A DNA stretch of 64,000 bases. Origin: Streptomyces paradoxus (GTDB taxonomy: Bacteria > Actinomycetota > Actinomycetes > Streptomycetales > Streptomycetaceae). The translations under genes and the position numbers were made by a program. A model generated the notes under the pieces. It ran no database searches and had not been told where the DNA came from. It worked only from the letters and a program-made list of their open reading frames with translations. Positions 16,767-25,170 of the stretch are shown here, one piece after another. How positions within the stretch are numbered: the stretch's first letter is position 1; every line of letters begins with the position of its first letter. The stretch covers positions 310,001-374,000 of the forward strand of contig NZ_JACHGV010000002.1 in the NCBI RefSeq assembly GCF_014202475.1, written 5' to 3'.

Positions 16767-17992
16767 CGTCGGTGGCGCTGACCCCGGCCGAGTTCGTCAA
16801 CCAGTTCTACCCGAACTTCTGGTGGATCCCCGCGGGGGTCCTAGCCGCCGCCCTGGCCATCAAGCTGCCGAGCATCATCCGGCTCTGGAGGGACCCGATG
16901 CTGCGCGCGGTCGGCGGGCTGCTGCTGCTCGCCTGCGCGGTGTTCGTCTTCGTGGCGCCGTCGACCATCGCCCGGGTCAACCGGCTCACCGGGGTGGCGA
17001 ACTTCTCCGGCCCCTGGGTCTACTCGCTGCTCACCGCGTTCTGCGCCTTCTGCCTGCTGCTGATCATTTCCTGGCGCAACGGTCTGTCCGACCGCTCGGA
17101 CCGCACCCGGCGCGCGATGCGCGGGGTCGTGGCGGTCTACTCGGGCGTGATCGTCGCGATGTGGGTGCTGTTCGCCCTCGCGGACGTGCCGGTGGAGCGG
17201 CTGCGGGATCTCGACACGTACTACGCGAACACCCCGTACATGCGCGAGGTGATCGTGCTCTACCTGCTCGCGCACACCGTGGCCGCGCTGGTCACCAACG
17301 GGCTGATCTGGAACTGGGTCCGCACCGACGGGCTCGACTCGCTGCTGCGCTGGGGGCTGAAGTTCCTCGGCGTGGGCTACGCGGCGCAGTTGCTCTTCGA
17401 CGCCGCCAAGATCAGTGCCGTGGTGGCCCGTTGGTCCGGACGGAACGTGGACTGGCTGAGCACGGCCGTCGCCCCGCCGCTGGCCTGCCTGTCCGCCGTG
17501 CTCATCGCGGTCGGCTTCATCCTCCCGCACGCCGGGCAGTACCTGCACGGCCGCTGGCACGTCCGGCTCGCCCTCCACGAACTGCGGCCGCTGTACCAGC
17601 TGATGAGGACGGTCAACGGCACCGGGGTCCCGTTCCTGCTGCGCGCGACGCCGGAGCTGCGACTGGTCCGCCGGGAGACGTTCATCCGCGACGTGCTGCT
17701 GCCGCTCGCCCGGCACATCGACGAGGACCGGCGCGAACGGCTCCACGACGCAGCCCTCGCCCTCGGCCACCCGCCCGGCCTGGCGAAGACACTCGCCGCC
17801 ACCGCGGCGATCCTGGACGCGGCCGACGCCAGGAACCGGACACGGGAGGACGACGGCACCGGTGCCCGTGACACCACGGACCTGCTGCGCGAGATCGGCG
17901 CCGTGTCCCGGGCCCTGCGCCGCGCGGAGGACCTGAGGGCGATCCGCGCCCTGGCGCGTGACCACACGGACGGCAGGTCGCTCACCGGCTGA
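16763..17992 (+). CDS. MAB_1171c-type multi-pass membrane protein
   Basis: The protein has 409 residues. The start GTG 16763 overlaps the peptidase stop (GTGA), with GAGGAGG 9 bases upstream. About seven hydrophobic segments fill residues 15-255, followed by a cytoplasmic region of about 150 residues with ELRPLYQLMR and many charged residues. The sequence resembles the putative transporter family named after Mycobacterium MAB_1171c. Transport has not been shown for the family as far as I know. The coupling to a metallopeptidase and the following FAD enzyme suggests a shared, uncharacterised role. Confidence 0.75.
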   Translation: MTSVALTPAEFVNQFYPNFWWIPAGVLAAALAIKLPSIIRLWRDPMLRAVGGLLLLACAVFVFVAPSTIARVNRLTGVANFSGPWVYSLLTAFCAFCLLLIISWRNGLSDRSDRTRRAMRGVVAVYSGVIVAMWVLFALADVPVERLRDLDTYYANTPYMREVIVLYLLAHTVAALVTNGLIWNWVRTDGLDSLLRWGLKFLGVGYAAQLLFDAAKISAVVARWSGRNVDWLSTAVAPPLACLSAVLIAVGFILPHAGQYLHGRWHVRLALHELRPLYQLMRTVNGTGVPFLLRATPELRLVRRETFIRDVLLPLARHIDEDRRERLHDAALALGHPPGLAKTLAATAAILDAADARNRTREDDGTGARDTTDLLREIGAVSRALRRAEDLRAIRALARDHTDGRSLTG

Positions 17993-18205
17993 CCACGCCC
18001 GTCGTGCCCGGCGGAATGCACGGACGAGACCCGCACGGGGGCCGCGGACGGTACGTGAAGGTACGGTGAGAGCCGTCCGGAACGAGGCCCGTATGGCTCG
18101 AAACCGGTGCCGGCGGACGGGTGTTGTGTGCCGCGCGGCTGTGGCCGGACGCCGGGGAATGCCCTCAGGGCGGAGGAGCCTTCATGGCTGAGTGCGGGGA
18201 GTCGC

Positions 18206-19606
18206 ATGTCGCGTAGAGCTGTCGTCATCGGTGCGGGGCTGGCCGGCATGCTGGCCGCGGCGGCCCTGTCCGCCGTCGCGGACGAGGTGGTCGTGCTCGA
18301 CCGCGACGATCTGCCCGAGGGGCCGGAGCACCGCAAGGGCCTGCCGCAGGGACGTCACGCCCATCTCCTCATGGCCGGCGGCCTGGCCCCCATGGAGGAG
18401 CTGGTGCCGGGCGTGAGCATGCGCAAGCACCTGCTCGCCGCCGGTGCGCACGAGATAGCGCTCGGCTCGGGCATGGTCGCCCTCACGCCCGAGGGCTGGT
18501 TCCGGCGCTGGCGTCACCCCGGACCGCGGATGCTGACCTGCACCCGGGCGCTGCTCGACTGGGCGGTGCGGGGCGCCGTGCTGGACAGCACCGGGGTGGT
18601 CGTCCGCAAGGCGCGGGTGCTGGAGCTGACGGGCTCGCGGCAGCGGGTGACCGGGGTGCGCCTCTCGACCGCCGCCGGGGAGGAGGACCTCGCCGCCGAC
18701 TTCGTGGTGGACGCGAGCGGACGCGGCTCGCGGATCGTGACCTGGCTGGCGCGGCTGGGCGTGGACGACGTGCGCGAGAAGACGGTGGACGCCGGCCTGG
18801 TGAACGCCACCCGGCTCTACCGCACTCCCGAGGGGGCCGGGAGTTTCCCCCTGGCCATGGTGCAGGCCGATCCGTATCAGGGGCGGCCCGGCCGCAGCGG
18901 CATGGTGCTGCCGATCGAGGGCGACCGCTGGATGGTCAGCCTCGCCGGCACGCGGGGCGGCGGCGAACCGCCGTCCGACCCGGACGCGTTCCTCCGGTAC
19001 ACCCTGGACCTGCCCGACCCCATCGTGGGCCGGCTGATCTCCGGCGCGGAACCGCTCACCGAGGTCCATGTCAGCCGCAGCACCAGCAATCACCGCCGGT
19101 ACCTGGAGAAGGTGCGCTCCTGGCCCGACCGCCTCGTCGTCCTCGGTGACGCGCTGGCCACGTTCAACCCCGCCTACGGGCAGGGCATGTCGGTGGCGGC
19201 GCTGGGCGCCCGGGAGCTGGACCGCGAGCTGAGGCGGTCCGGCCTCGGCGAGCCCGGGCTCGCCCGGCGTGTGCAGCGGCGGGTGGCCAGGCCGGTGGAG
19301 GCCGCGTGGACGATGGCGGTGAGCCAGGACGTCTGGTACCCCGGGACGCGCGGGGGCTCGCCCGGGGTCGTCGACCGTATGGTCACCGCCTACACCCGCC
19401 GCATGATCCGCACGGCGACCGGTTCGTACACGGCGGCGTCGGCGGTCTGGGACGTGATGAGCATGACGACCGGGCCGACGCGGCTGCTACGGCCCTCGAC
19501 GGTCCTGGCCACGCTGAGCGGGCCGCCGTTGCCGGCGGCGGTGGGGGCGCCGCTGACGGAGGACGAGCGGGCGGTCCTGCGGCGGCTGGACCGGACGGGA
19601 CGCTGA
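18206..19606 (+). CDS. FAD-dependent oxidoreductase/monooxygenase
   Basis: The protein has 466 residues and starts at ATG 18206, five bases after GGGGAG. It begins with the Rossmann motif VVIGAGLAGMLAAAALS, has the middle VVDASGRGSR motif, and ends the flavin domain with LVVLGDALATFNPAYGQGM, the flavin-contacting motif of group A monooxygenases. It has the geranylgeranyl reductase/halogenase-like look of Streptomyces FAD enzymes, but no KGWxWxIP halogenase motif is present. It lies 213 bases after the MAB_1171c-type gene, in the same direction, and may belong to the same functional set. The substrate is unknown. Confidence 0.8.
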   Translation: MSRRAVVIGAGLAGMLAAAALSAVADEVVVLDRDDLPEGPEHRKGLPQGRHAHLLMAGGLAPMEELVPGVSMRKHLLAAGAHEIALGSGMVALTPEGWFRRWRHPGPRMLTCTRALLDWAVRGAVLDSTGVVVRKARVLELTGSRQRVTGVRLSTAAGEEDLAADFVVDASGRGSRIVTWLARLGVDDVREKTVDAGLVNATRLYRTPEGAGSFPLAMVQADPYQGRPGRSGMVLPIEGDRWMVSLAGTRGGGEPPSDPDAFLRYTLDLPDPIVGRLISGAEPLTEVHVSRSTSNHRRYLEKVRSWPDRLVVLGDALATFNPAYGQGMSVAALGARELDRELRRSGLGEPGLARRVQRRVARPVEAAWTMAVSQDVWYPGTRGGSPGVVDRMVTAYTRRMIRTATGSYTAASAVWDVMSMTTGPTRLLRPSTVLATLSGPPLPAAVGAPLTEDERAVLRRLDRTGR

Positions 19607-19640
19607 GAGCGGGGCGGCCCGGCCCGGGCCGCTCCCCGTC
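19607..19640. terminator. GC-rich hairpin between convergent genes
   Basis: GGGGCGGCCCGG (19611-19622) pairs with the segment 19623-19637 with a two-base bulge. It directly follows the FAD oxidoreductase stop and faces the SMP-30 gene from the other side. Confidence 0.6.
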
Positions 19641-19679
19641 TCCGCACGCGCGGACGCCCCGGCCCTTCCCGCGGTCCGG

Positions 19680-20528
19680 TCAGCCGGCGAACGCGGGCTG
19701 CGCCAGTCCCTTGCCCGCCCTGGGCACCACGAAGAGGGAACCCGCGAGCGCGGGCGGCCCGGTCAGCCCGGCACGGGCCGTGGTGATGTACAGGTCGGTC
19801 AGGTCGGGCCCGCCGAACGCGCAGGCCGTCACCAGTGGCACCGGCAGTTCGATCACCCGGTCCAGCCGGCCGTCCGGCGTGTACCGCCGCACCGCCGAGC
19901 CCTGCCACAGGGCGACCCACACGCACCCCTCGGCGTCCACGGTCAGCCCGTCCGGGAAGCCCGCGCTCTCCTCGATCCCGGCGAGGGTCCGCCGTCCGGA
20001 GACGCGCCCGTCCGCGTGGTCGAAGACGTCGACCCGGCGGGTCGGGGAGTCGATGTAGTACATGAGCCGCCCGTCGGGGCTCCACCCCGTGCCGTTGCTG
20101 ACGGCGACGTCGTCGAGCACGACGTCCACGGTGCCCTCGCCGGTGACGCGGGACAGCGTGCCGCCCCCCGGCGCCTCGTCGTAGCGCATCGTGCCCGCCC
20201 ACAGGGCGCCGTCGGGCGCGACGGCGGCGTCGTTGGCGCGGCGGCCGGGGACCGGCTCGTGGTGGAGCCAGCGGAAGCCGTCGTCCGGGCCGAGGAGGCC
20301 GATCCCGTCGCGCAGGTTCAGCACCAGACCGCCGCCGGCGCGCGGCTTGACGGCGCCGATGTGCTGTTCCGTGCGGCGGACCGTGCGGTGCCCGGTGGCC
20401 GGGTCGTAGGTGTGCAGGCGGGAGCCGAGGATGTCGATCCACAGCAGCCGGCCGGCCGCCGCGTCCCAGGTGGGGCCCTCGCCGAGCTCGGCCTCGGCCC
20501 GCACCGCGACCTCGTACGGCGCCGTCAT
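19680..20528 (-). CDS. SMP-30/gluconolactonase-family lactonase
   Basis: This six-bladed beta-propeller hydrolase of 282 residues is expected to open sugar lactones using a divalent metal. The metal ligands of the family are in place: Glu in LGEGPTWD near residue 17, Asn in RRANDAAV, Asn in VSNGTGWSPDG and Asp in GFPDGLTVD. Its ATG (20528) overlaps the stop of the IclR gene as ATGA, so lactonase and regulator are co-translated. This suggests an IclR-controlled step in oxidative sugar catabolism (for example arabinose, galactose or gluconate). Confidence 0.9.
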   Translation of the reverse strand: MTAPYEVAVRAEAELGEGPTWDAAAGRLLWIDILGSRLHTYDPATGHRTVRRTEQHIGAVKPRAGGGLVLNLRDGIGLLGPDDGFRWLHHEPVPGRRANDAAVAPDGALWAGTMRYDEAPGGGTLSRVTGEGTVDVVLDDVAVSNGTGWSPDGRLMYYIDSPTRRVDVFDHADGRVSGRRTLAGIEESAGFPDGLTVDAEGCVWVALWQGSAVRRYTPDGRLDRVIELPVPLVTACAFGGPDLTDLYITTARAGLTGPPALAGSLFVVPRAGKGLAQPAFAG

Positions 20529-21298
20529 GCCACGCCCCGGTGACCGAGGCGCTCGGACAGCTCGGCGGCGCCCTTGACGGCGAGCTGCTCCAGCTCGGGG
20601 CGGCGCTCCTCGCTCCAGCGGATCATGGGCACGGAGATCGACAGGGCGGCGACGACCTGCCCGGTGCGGTCGCGGACCGGCGCGGCCACGCAGGACACGT
20701 CCGGGTTGGACTCGCGGTTCTCCACGGCGAGGCCCCGCTCACGGATCTCGGCCAGGGCCTCGCGCAGCGCGCCCGGGTCGGTGATGCTGTTGGGGGTCAT
20801 CGCGACCAGCCGGGCGTTGTCCGGGATGCGCGCGGTGAGCTCCGGCTCGGGAAGGGAGGCCAGCAGCATCTTGCCGACGGAGGTGCAGTGGGCGGGCAGC
20901 CTGCGCCCGGCCGCCGACACCATCCGCACGGCGTGCGTGGAGTCGACCTTGGCGATGTAGATGACGTCCGTGTCCTCCAGGATCGCCACGTGCACGGTCT
21001 CGTCGCAGGTCTCGGCGACGGACCGGGCGACCTGCTGTCCCTCGGCCGCGAGGTCGAGCTGCTCGGAGTACCGGGCACCGAGCTGGTACGGCCGTACGCC
21101 GAGCCGGTAGCGTCCTGGCTGACCGGGCATCGGGACGATGTACTTCCGGGCGGCGAGCGTGGTCACCAGCTCGTGCACGGTGGTGCGCGGCAGCTGGAGC
21201 TTGCGCACGATGTCGGGGGCGGAGAGCGTGCCGTCCCCGTCGAGGAAGAGCTCCAGAATGTCGAGAGCCCGGGTCACGGCTGGTACGAGGCGTCCCAC
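20525..21298 (-). CDS. IclR-family transcriptional regulator
   Basis: The protein has 257 residues and starts at GTG 21298 behind GGGAGGGGG. The N-terminal winged helix (residues 1-65, ALDILELFL, then PRTTVHELVTTLA) is followed by the IclR effector domain, with the ligand-pocket signatures GRRLPAHCTSVGKMLLA and NRESNPDVSCVAAPV. It lies at the head of a two-gene unit with the lactonase and probably controls it, together with itself, in response to a sugar acid or lactone. Confidence 0.92.
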   Translation of the reverse strand: MGRLVPAVTRALDILELFLDGDGTLSAPDIVRKLQLPRTTVHELVTTLAARKYIVPMPGQPGRYRLGVRPYQLGARYSEQLDLAAEGQQVARSVAETCDETVHVAILEDTDVIYIAKVDSTHAVRMVSAAGRRLPAHCTSVGKMLLASLPEPELTARIPDNARLVAMTPNSITDPGALREALAEIRERGLAVENRESNPDVSCVAAPVRDRTGQVVAALSISVPMIRWSEERRPELEQLAVKGAAELSERLGHRGVA

Positions 21299-21332
21299 GA
21301 CCGGCCCCCTCCCTATATGTCTCAGGCGCCTG

Positions 21333-21349
21333 TGTTCGATATTTCAACA
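21333..21349. promoter_or_regulatory. candidate IclR operator
   Basis: The segment TGTTCGATATTTCAACA has TGTT/AACA ends and an AT-rich centre unusual for this genome. It resembles the imperfect palindromes bound by IclR proteins. It lies about 35 bases before the IclR gene start, in the region shared with the TerD-fusion gene. Confidence 0.3.
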
Positions 21350-21473
21350 GGCGATCGGCATGACGAACACAGGCTAGCCATAGAGGTATGTCCGGGCAAT
21401 GGGCGGAGGCCCTGCGAGCGGAATCCCACGAGCGCCCCACATGCGCGTGGTGTGCCCATTAAAGTGCCCGGTG

Positions 21474-21496
21474 TGCGACACGTCACAGGTGTCGCA
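21474..21496 (+). promoter_or_regulatory. 8-bp inverted repeat upstream of the TerD-nuclease gene
   Basis: TGCGACAC and GTGTCGCA form a perfect inverted repeat around a 7-base spacer, ending five bases before the GGGGG ribosome-binding site. It can act as an operator in the DNA or as a leader hairpin controlling ribosome access. Confidence 0.4.
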
Positions 21497-21512
21497 GAGG
21501 TGGGGGATTTCT

Positions 21513-23531
21513 GTGCGTGACATGACCATGGGCTCGAACGTGTCCTTAACGGCCCTGAGCGAGAACATCGGCTCCGCGATCGTCAGCCTGGGCTGGTCCA
21601 GCCCGACCGGGGAGGGCGACGCCGACGTGTCCGTCCTGCTGCTGGACGGGAACGGCAAGGTACGCAGCGATGCCGACTTCTACTTCTACAACAACCCGGT
21701 GGCCGCCGACGGCAGCGTGCAGCTTCTCGGCAAGGAGCCGACGGGAGACGGCAGCGAGGACCGGATCAGCTTCGACCTGACCGCGGTACCGGCGGAGGTG
21801 GAGCGGATCGTCGTGGCCGCGAGCCGCTACGAAGGGGCGCGCTTCGGCGAACTGGACGGCCTGAAGGTGACGCTGGCCGACGCCGTGGGCGAGAGCCTCC
21901 TCCGGTTCGTCATCGAGGACGCCGGCCAGGTGAGCGCGATCATCTTCGGTGAGCTGTACCGGCGGGGCGAGGAGTGGAAGTTCCGGGCTGTCGGTCAGGG
22001 GTACGAGAGCGGGCTGGCGGGGCTGGCGACGGACTTCGGCGTCGACATCGAGGACGACGAGGCGGAGTCCGCGACGGAGGCGGCGCCGGAGCTCATCGTG
22101 AGCTCCCCCGGTACTCCACCGCAGGCGACGCTGGAGGCGGTCCCCGCACCGCGCCCGCCGGCCGAGGAACAGGCCCCGCCGAAGAAGCGGGCCGGTCGGC
22201 CCCGCACCGCGAAGAAGCGGGTCACACCATGCAAGGCGCCCGTGAAGAGTCTGGCGGAGAACGAGTCCTGGAGACAGGCCCGGCTCTTCCCGGTGTCTGC
22301 GCTCAAGAACGACCGGGACCGGGAGACGCGGGCCACGTCGGTGCTGTTGTCGGTGATGGCCCAGGTGCCGCGGTTCGGCCGGCGCGTCACCGCTCCCTTC
22401 GGCGCGCCGTCCGGCCGCATGGAGACGTTCACCGAAGTCTCCCTGCCGCACGGGGACACACCACGGCGCCCCGACGGAGTCATTCGCGTCGAGCGCGCGG
22501 GCAAGCTGTGGACGGCCCTCGTCGAGACCAAGACCAACGGCAATCCCCTGAAGTCCGACCAGGTGCAGGCGTACATGGACATCGCGGCCCGGCGTGGCTA
22601 CGAGGCCGTGATCACCCTGTCGAACGACGTGGCGCTGGAGGGCAGCCCCCTGGTCGACGTGAAGATCGACCGGCGCCGCAAGCACCAGGTGGCGCTCTGG
22701 CACCTGTCCTGGGCCGAAGTGGCCCACCAGGCCCAGATGCTGATCCGGCACGAGGGTGTCGGCAACGCGGCGCGCACCTGGTTGCTCCAGGATCTGCTCC
22801 ATTACCTCCAGCACGACAACTCCGGTTGCCACGGCTTTCAGAACATGGGCGCAGCATGGGTGCCCGTGCGCAACGGGATCAACGACGAGACCCTCTGCCA
22901 GGGCGACCCCCGCGCCCTGGAGGTCGTGGAAAGCTGGGAGCGGCTCATCCGGCAGGTGTGCCTGCGGCTCGGGGGCGAGCTGGGGCAGAAGGTGCTGCCC
23001 GCCCAGCGTTCCCGGCGAGGTACCGACCCCGGGGCCCGCCGCGCCCGCTTGGCGGACCAGCTGTGCCTGGAGGGCAGGCTTCAGGCCGAGTTGCGGGTCG
23101 AGGGGGCACCCGGCCTGCTGACCATCAGCGCCGATCTGCGGACCGCCAAGCTGCGCACGTCCGTGGAGATCCCGGCGCCCGAGCAGGGCTACCCACTGAC
23201 CTGGGCCAAGCGCCTGGTCCGTCGTCTCGCCGAGGCGCCGGCGGACCTGCACGTCGAGACTCTTGTGGAGGGCGATGCGGGCGGCCCGCGGGGCACGCTG
23301 GAGCGGTTGCGTCCCGAACCGGGGGATCTGCTGCCGAAAGACGGCTCGACCCGCATCACCGGGTTCCGGCTGTCACTCTTCAAGGGCATGGGAAGCGGCC
23401 GCGGCAGCGCGGAGTCCGGGTTCATCCGGAGCGTCGACGACGCCGTGCACCGCTTCCACACCTCGGTGGTGGCCCACTTGGACGCTCCCGCATCCGGGCG
23501 GACCGCGGCGAGGGAGCGGGCCACGGTATGA
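21513..23531 (+). CDS. TerD-domain protein fused to a PD-(D/E)XK nuclease-like region
   Basis: The protein has 672 residues. I choose GTG 21513, six bases after GGGGG; ATG 21522 is a close alternative. Residues about 7-190 are a TerD domain, the calcium-binding stress-response module, with DVSVLLLDGNGKV followed by SDADFYFYNNP. A proline-rich linker with a basic AT-hook-like KKRAGRPRTAKKR patch follows. Residues about 245-430 contain a nuclease-like core: Pro320-Asp321, then Glu338-Thr-Lys340 in LVETKTNG, the PD-(D/E)XK spacing. The remaining C-terminal part is unassigned. Leu12 is encoded by TTA, so translation should depend on the bldA tRNA. A role in stress- or phage-linked DNA damage is inferred only. 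Confidence 0.75.
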   Translation: MRDMTMGSNVSLTALSENIGSAIVSLGWSSPTGEGDADVSVLLLDGNGKVRSDADFYFYNNPVAADGSVQLLGKEPTGDGSEDRISFDLTAVPAEVERIVVAASRYEGARFGELDGLKVTLADAVGESLLRFVIEDAGQVSAIIFGELYRRGEEWKFRAVGQGYESGLAGLATDFGVDIEDDEAESATEAAPELIVSSPGTPPQATLEAVPAPRPPAEEQAPPKKRAGRPRTAKKRVTPCKAPVKSLAENESWRQARLFPVSALKNDRDRETRATSVLLSVMAQVPRFGRRVTAPFGAPSGRMETFTEVSLPHGDTPRRPDGVIRVERAGKLWTALVETKTNGNPLKSDQVQAYMDIAARRGYEAVITLSNDVALEGSPLVDVKIDRRRKHQVALWHLSWAEVAHQAQMLIRHEGVGNAARTWLLQDLLHYLQHDNSGCHGFQNMGAAWVPVRNGINDETLCQGDPRALEVVESWERLIRQVCLRLGGELGQKVLPAQRSRRGTDPGARRARLADQLCLEGRLQAELRVEGAPGLLTISADLRTAKLRTSVEIPAPEQGYPLTWAKRLVRRLAEAPADLHVETLVEGDAGGPRGTLERLRPEPGDLLPKDGSTRITGFRLSLFKGMGSGRGSAESGFIRSVDDAVHRFHTSVVAHLDAPASGRTAARERATV

Positions 23532-23547
23532 CGCCGGGGCGGCGCCG

Positions 23548-24801
23548 CTACCGGGCACGCCGCCCTCCCATCCCTCCCAGCTCCCCCCGCAACCGCTGCG
23601 CCCGCAGCACCAGTTCCAGTTCGAAGCGGCGGTCGGGGTCGTCGATCTCGTCGCCCCAGAGTTCGCGGATCTGGCGCAGGCGGTAGCGGACCGTCTGGGG
23701 GTGGACGCCCAGGCGGGTGGCGACCTCCGGGGCGCCGCCTCGGGTTTCCAGCCAGGCCAGGAGGGTTTCGGCGAGGCGGCGGGCGTGGGTGGGGCCGCAG
23801 TGGGTGAGGGGGGCCAGGCACCTCAGGGCCAGGTCGTCGATGAGCTCCTCGGGCTGGAGGAGGACCAGGGCCTCGGTGTGCTCGGTGCAGTAGAGGACCT
23901 CGCCGGAGGGCAGGAGGTCCCGTTCCATCAGGCGGACCGCGGCCTCCGCCCAGCGCAGGGACTTGGCCGCCTCGGTGAGCGGGACCGGTGGGCCGATCGC
24001 GCCGGACCAGCCGGCCAGGGCCCGGTGCATGAGCTCGGACCGGCCCGCCGCGTCCGGCTCGGGCACGACCATGCGGGGCTGCTCGTACTCCATGTCCAGC
24101 AGGACGCCCTGGCCGACCGCGGGGGCCATCGCCTCGCGGGCCGGGCGGAGCAGGACGCCGACCGCGACCTTGGCCGGTAAGGGCCAGCCGATCCGGGCGG
24201 CGCGTTCGGTCAGGGCCTCGGAGGGGTCGCCGCGGTGGTGCTCGGCGAGGAGGAGTTCCATGAGGCGGCGTTGCAGGCGCAGGCGTTCCCCGGCCTGGCG
24301 GGCGGCTGCCTCGGCATAACCGCGTACGGACTGGTCGACCAGGCCGTCGAGGTACTCGTAGCCCGCGTCGACGAGTTCGTACATGGCCGGGGGCGGGATC
24401 TCCACGCGCTGGCCGATGTCGGCGAAGCGGCGCCAGGCCAGGCGTACGCCCATGCGGTAGATGGCCTGGAGGGAGTCGAGGGAGCGGCCGTTGAGGCCCT
24501 CGCCGCGGCCGAAGTCCTGGAAGACGCCGGGCGGGACGGTCGGACGCCCCTCCGAGTGCTCCAGGTGCTGCACGAAGACCTCGATGGCACGGCGGATGCC
24601 GACCAGGGCCATCGGCTCGCCGGAGTCGTCGAGGACGACGGGCAGGTGCGGGTACTCCCGCTGGATCTCGCAGAGGATCTCCTCGGCGAGGGCGGGCGCC
24701 TCGGCCATGGCGATCGCGGCGAACCGGCGTACCTGGAAGCGCGGTACCTCGTGCCAGGCCGAGCGCGTCGAGAGGGCGGCTGCGGTGCGGGCGGCCGTCA
24801 C
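23548..24801 (-). CDS. PucR-family transcriptional regulator
   Basis: The protein has 417 residues. GTG 24801, six bases after AGGGGAG, is preferred over the TTG at 24807, which abuts that site. The C-terminal 60 residues form the PucR helix-turn-helix: TLLAWLETRGGAPEVATRLG, then HPQTVRYRLRQI. The N-terminal and middle parts are an all-helical sensor followed by a GGDEF-like region, as in CdaR/PucR regulators. Leu208 is a TTA codon (24178-24180), which links its synthesis to bldA. It follows the DUF2613 gene by two bases and converges on the TerD-fusion gene. Confidence 0.88.
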   Translation of the reverse strand: MTAARTAAALSTRSAWHEVPRFQVRRFAAIAMAEAPALAEEILCEIQREYPHLPVVLDDSGEPMALVGIRRAIEVFVQHLEHSEGRPTVPPGVFQDFGRGEGLNGRSLDSLQAIYRMGVRLAWRRFADIGQRVEIPPPAMYELVDAGYEYLDGLVDQSVRGYAEAAARQAGERLRLQRRLMELLLAEHHRGDPSEALTERAARIGWPLPAKVAVGVLLRPAREAMAPAVGQGVLLDMEYEQPRMVVPEPDAAGRSELMHRALAGWSGAIGPPVPLTEAAKSLRWAEAAVRLMERDLLPSGEVLYCTEHTEALVLLQPEELIDDLALRCLAPLTHCGPTHARRLAETLLAWLETRGGAPEVATRLGVHPQTVRYRLRQIRELWGDEIDDPDRRFELELVLRAQRLRGELGGMGGRRAR

Positions 24802-24803
24802 GG

Positions 24804-24956
24804 TCAACTCCCCTGCCCTGTTTGCTCGTACGTGATCAGGGGGGTGTTCGGTTGGTCGGGTGTGGCTTCGAGCAGCGCGACGACGCCCAGCGCGGCGCCC
24901 ACGGCGAGGGCGGCGGCGAGCGCGACGGTCAGCGCGGCAGCGAGCAGTCTCGACAT
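24804..24956 (-). CDS. DUF2613-family membrane miniprotein
   Basis: This 50-residue protein starts at ATG 24956. It is one hydrophobic helix (AAALTVALAAALAVGAALGV) followed by an extracytoplasmic tail ending PLITYEQTGQGS. This fits the DUF2613 family of small actinobacterial proteins of unknown function. A longer frame to 25064 has no start signal. It is read into the PucR gene with a two-base gap. Confidence 0.75.
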   Translation of the reverse strand: MSRLLAAALTVALAAALAVGAALGVVALLEATPDQPNTPLITYEQTGQGS

Positions 24957-25057
24957 CGCAGGGTCAGCCTCTCTGTCCGGATTCGTCCGGAGATCGTCCG
25001 GAGGTTTCCCCACCTCGGCGTCCCGTCCCTGCCTGTCGCGCCCAGTCTCGACAAGCA

Positions 25058-25086
25058 TTGACACCCCGTCAAGAGCCGCCTACGGT
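25058..25086 (+). promoter_or_regulatory. vegetative-type promoter of the DUF3068 gene
   Basis: TTGACA (25058-25063), a 17-base spacer and TACGGT (25081-25086) match the consensus of the main actinomycete sigma factor. The site lies 84 bases before the DUF3068 start and inside the region divergent from the DUF2613 gene. Confidence 0.7.
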
Positions 25087-25170
25087 TCCCGGCCCAACCG
25101 CACGTGCGCATTCCGCCGCCGTGCCGGCCCTCTCGTACGTCGAGCCGTCCCAAGCCACTGGAGTGCCCGG

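Noticed and set aside
18206..19606. Flavin-dependent halogenase assignment for the FAD enzyme
   Set aside because: The tryptophan-containing halogenase motif is not present; only general flavin motifs support it.
24235..25170. Extension of the DUF3068 protein to 643 residues
   Set aside because: The added part is antisense to the PucR and DUF2613 genes and crosses a consensus promoter.
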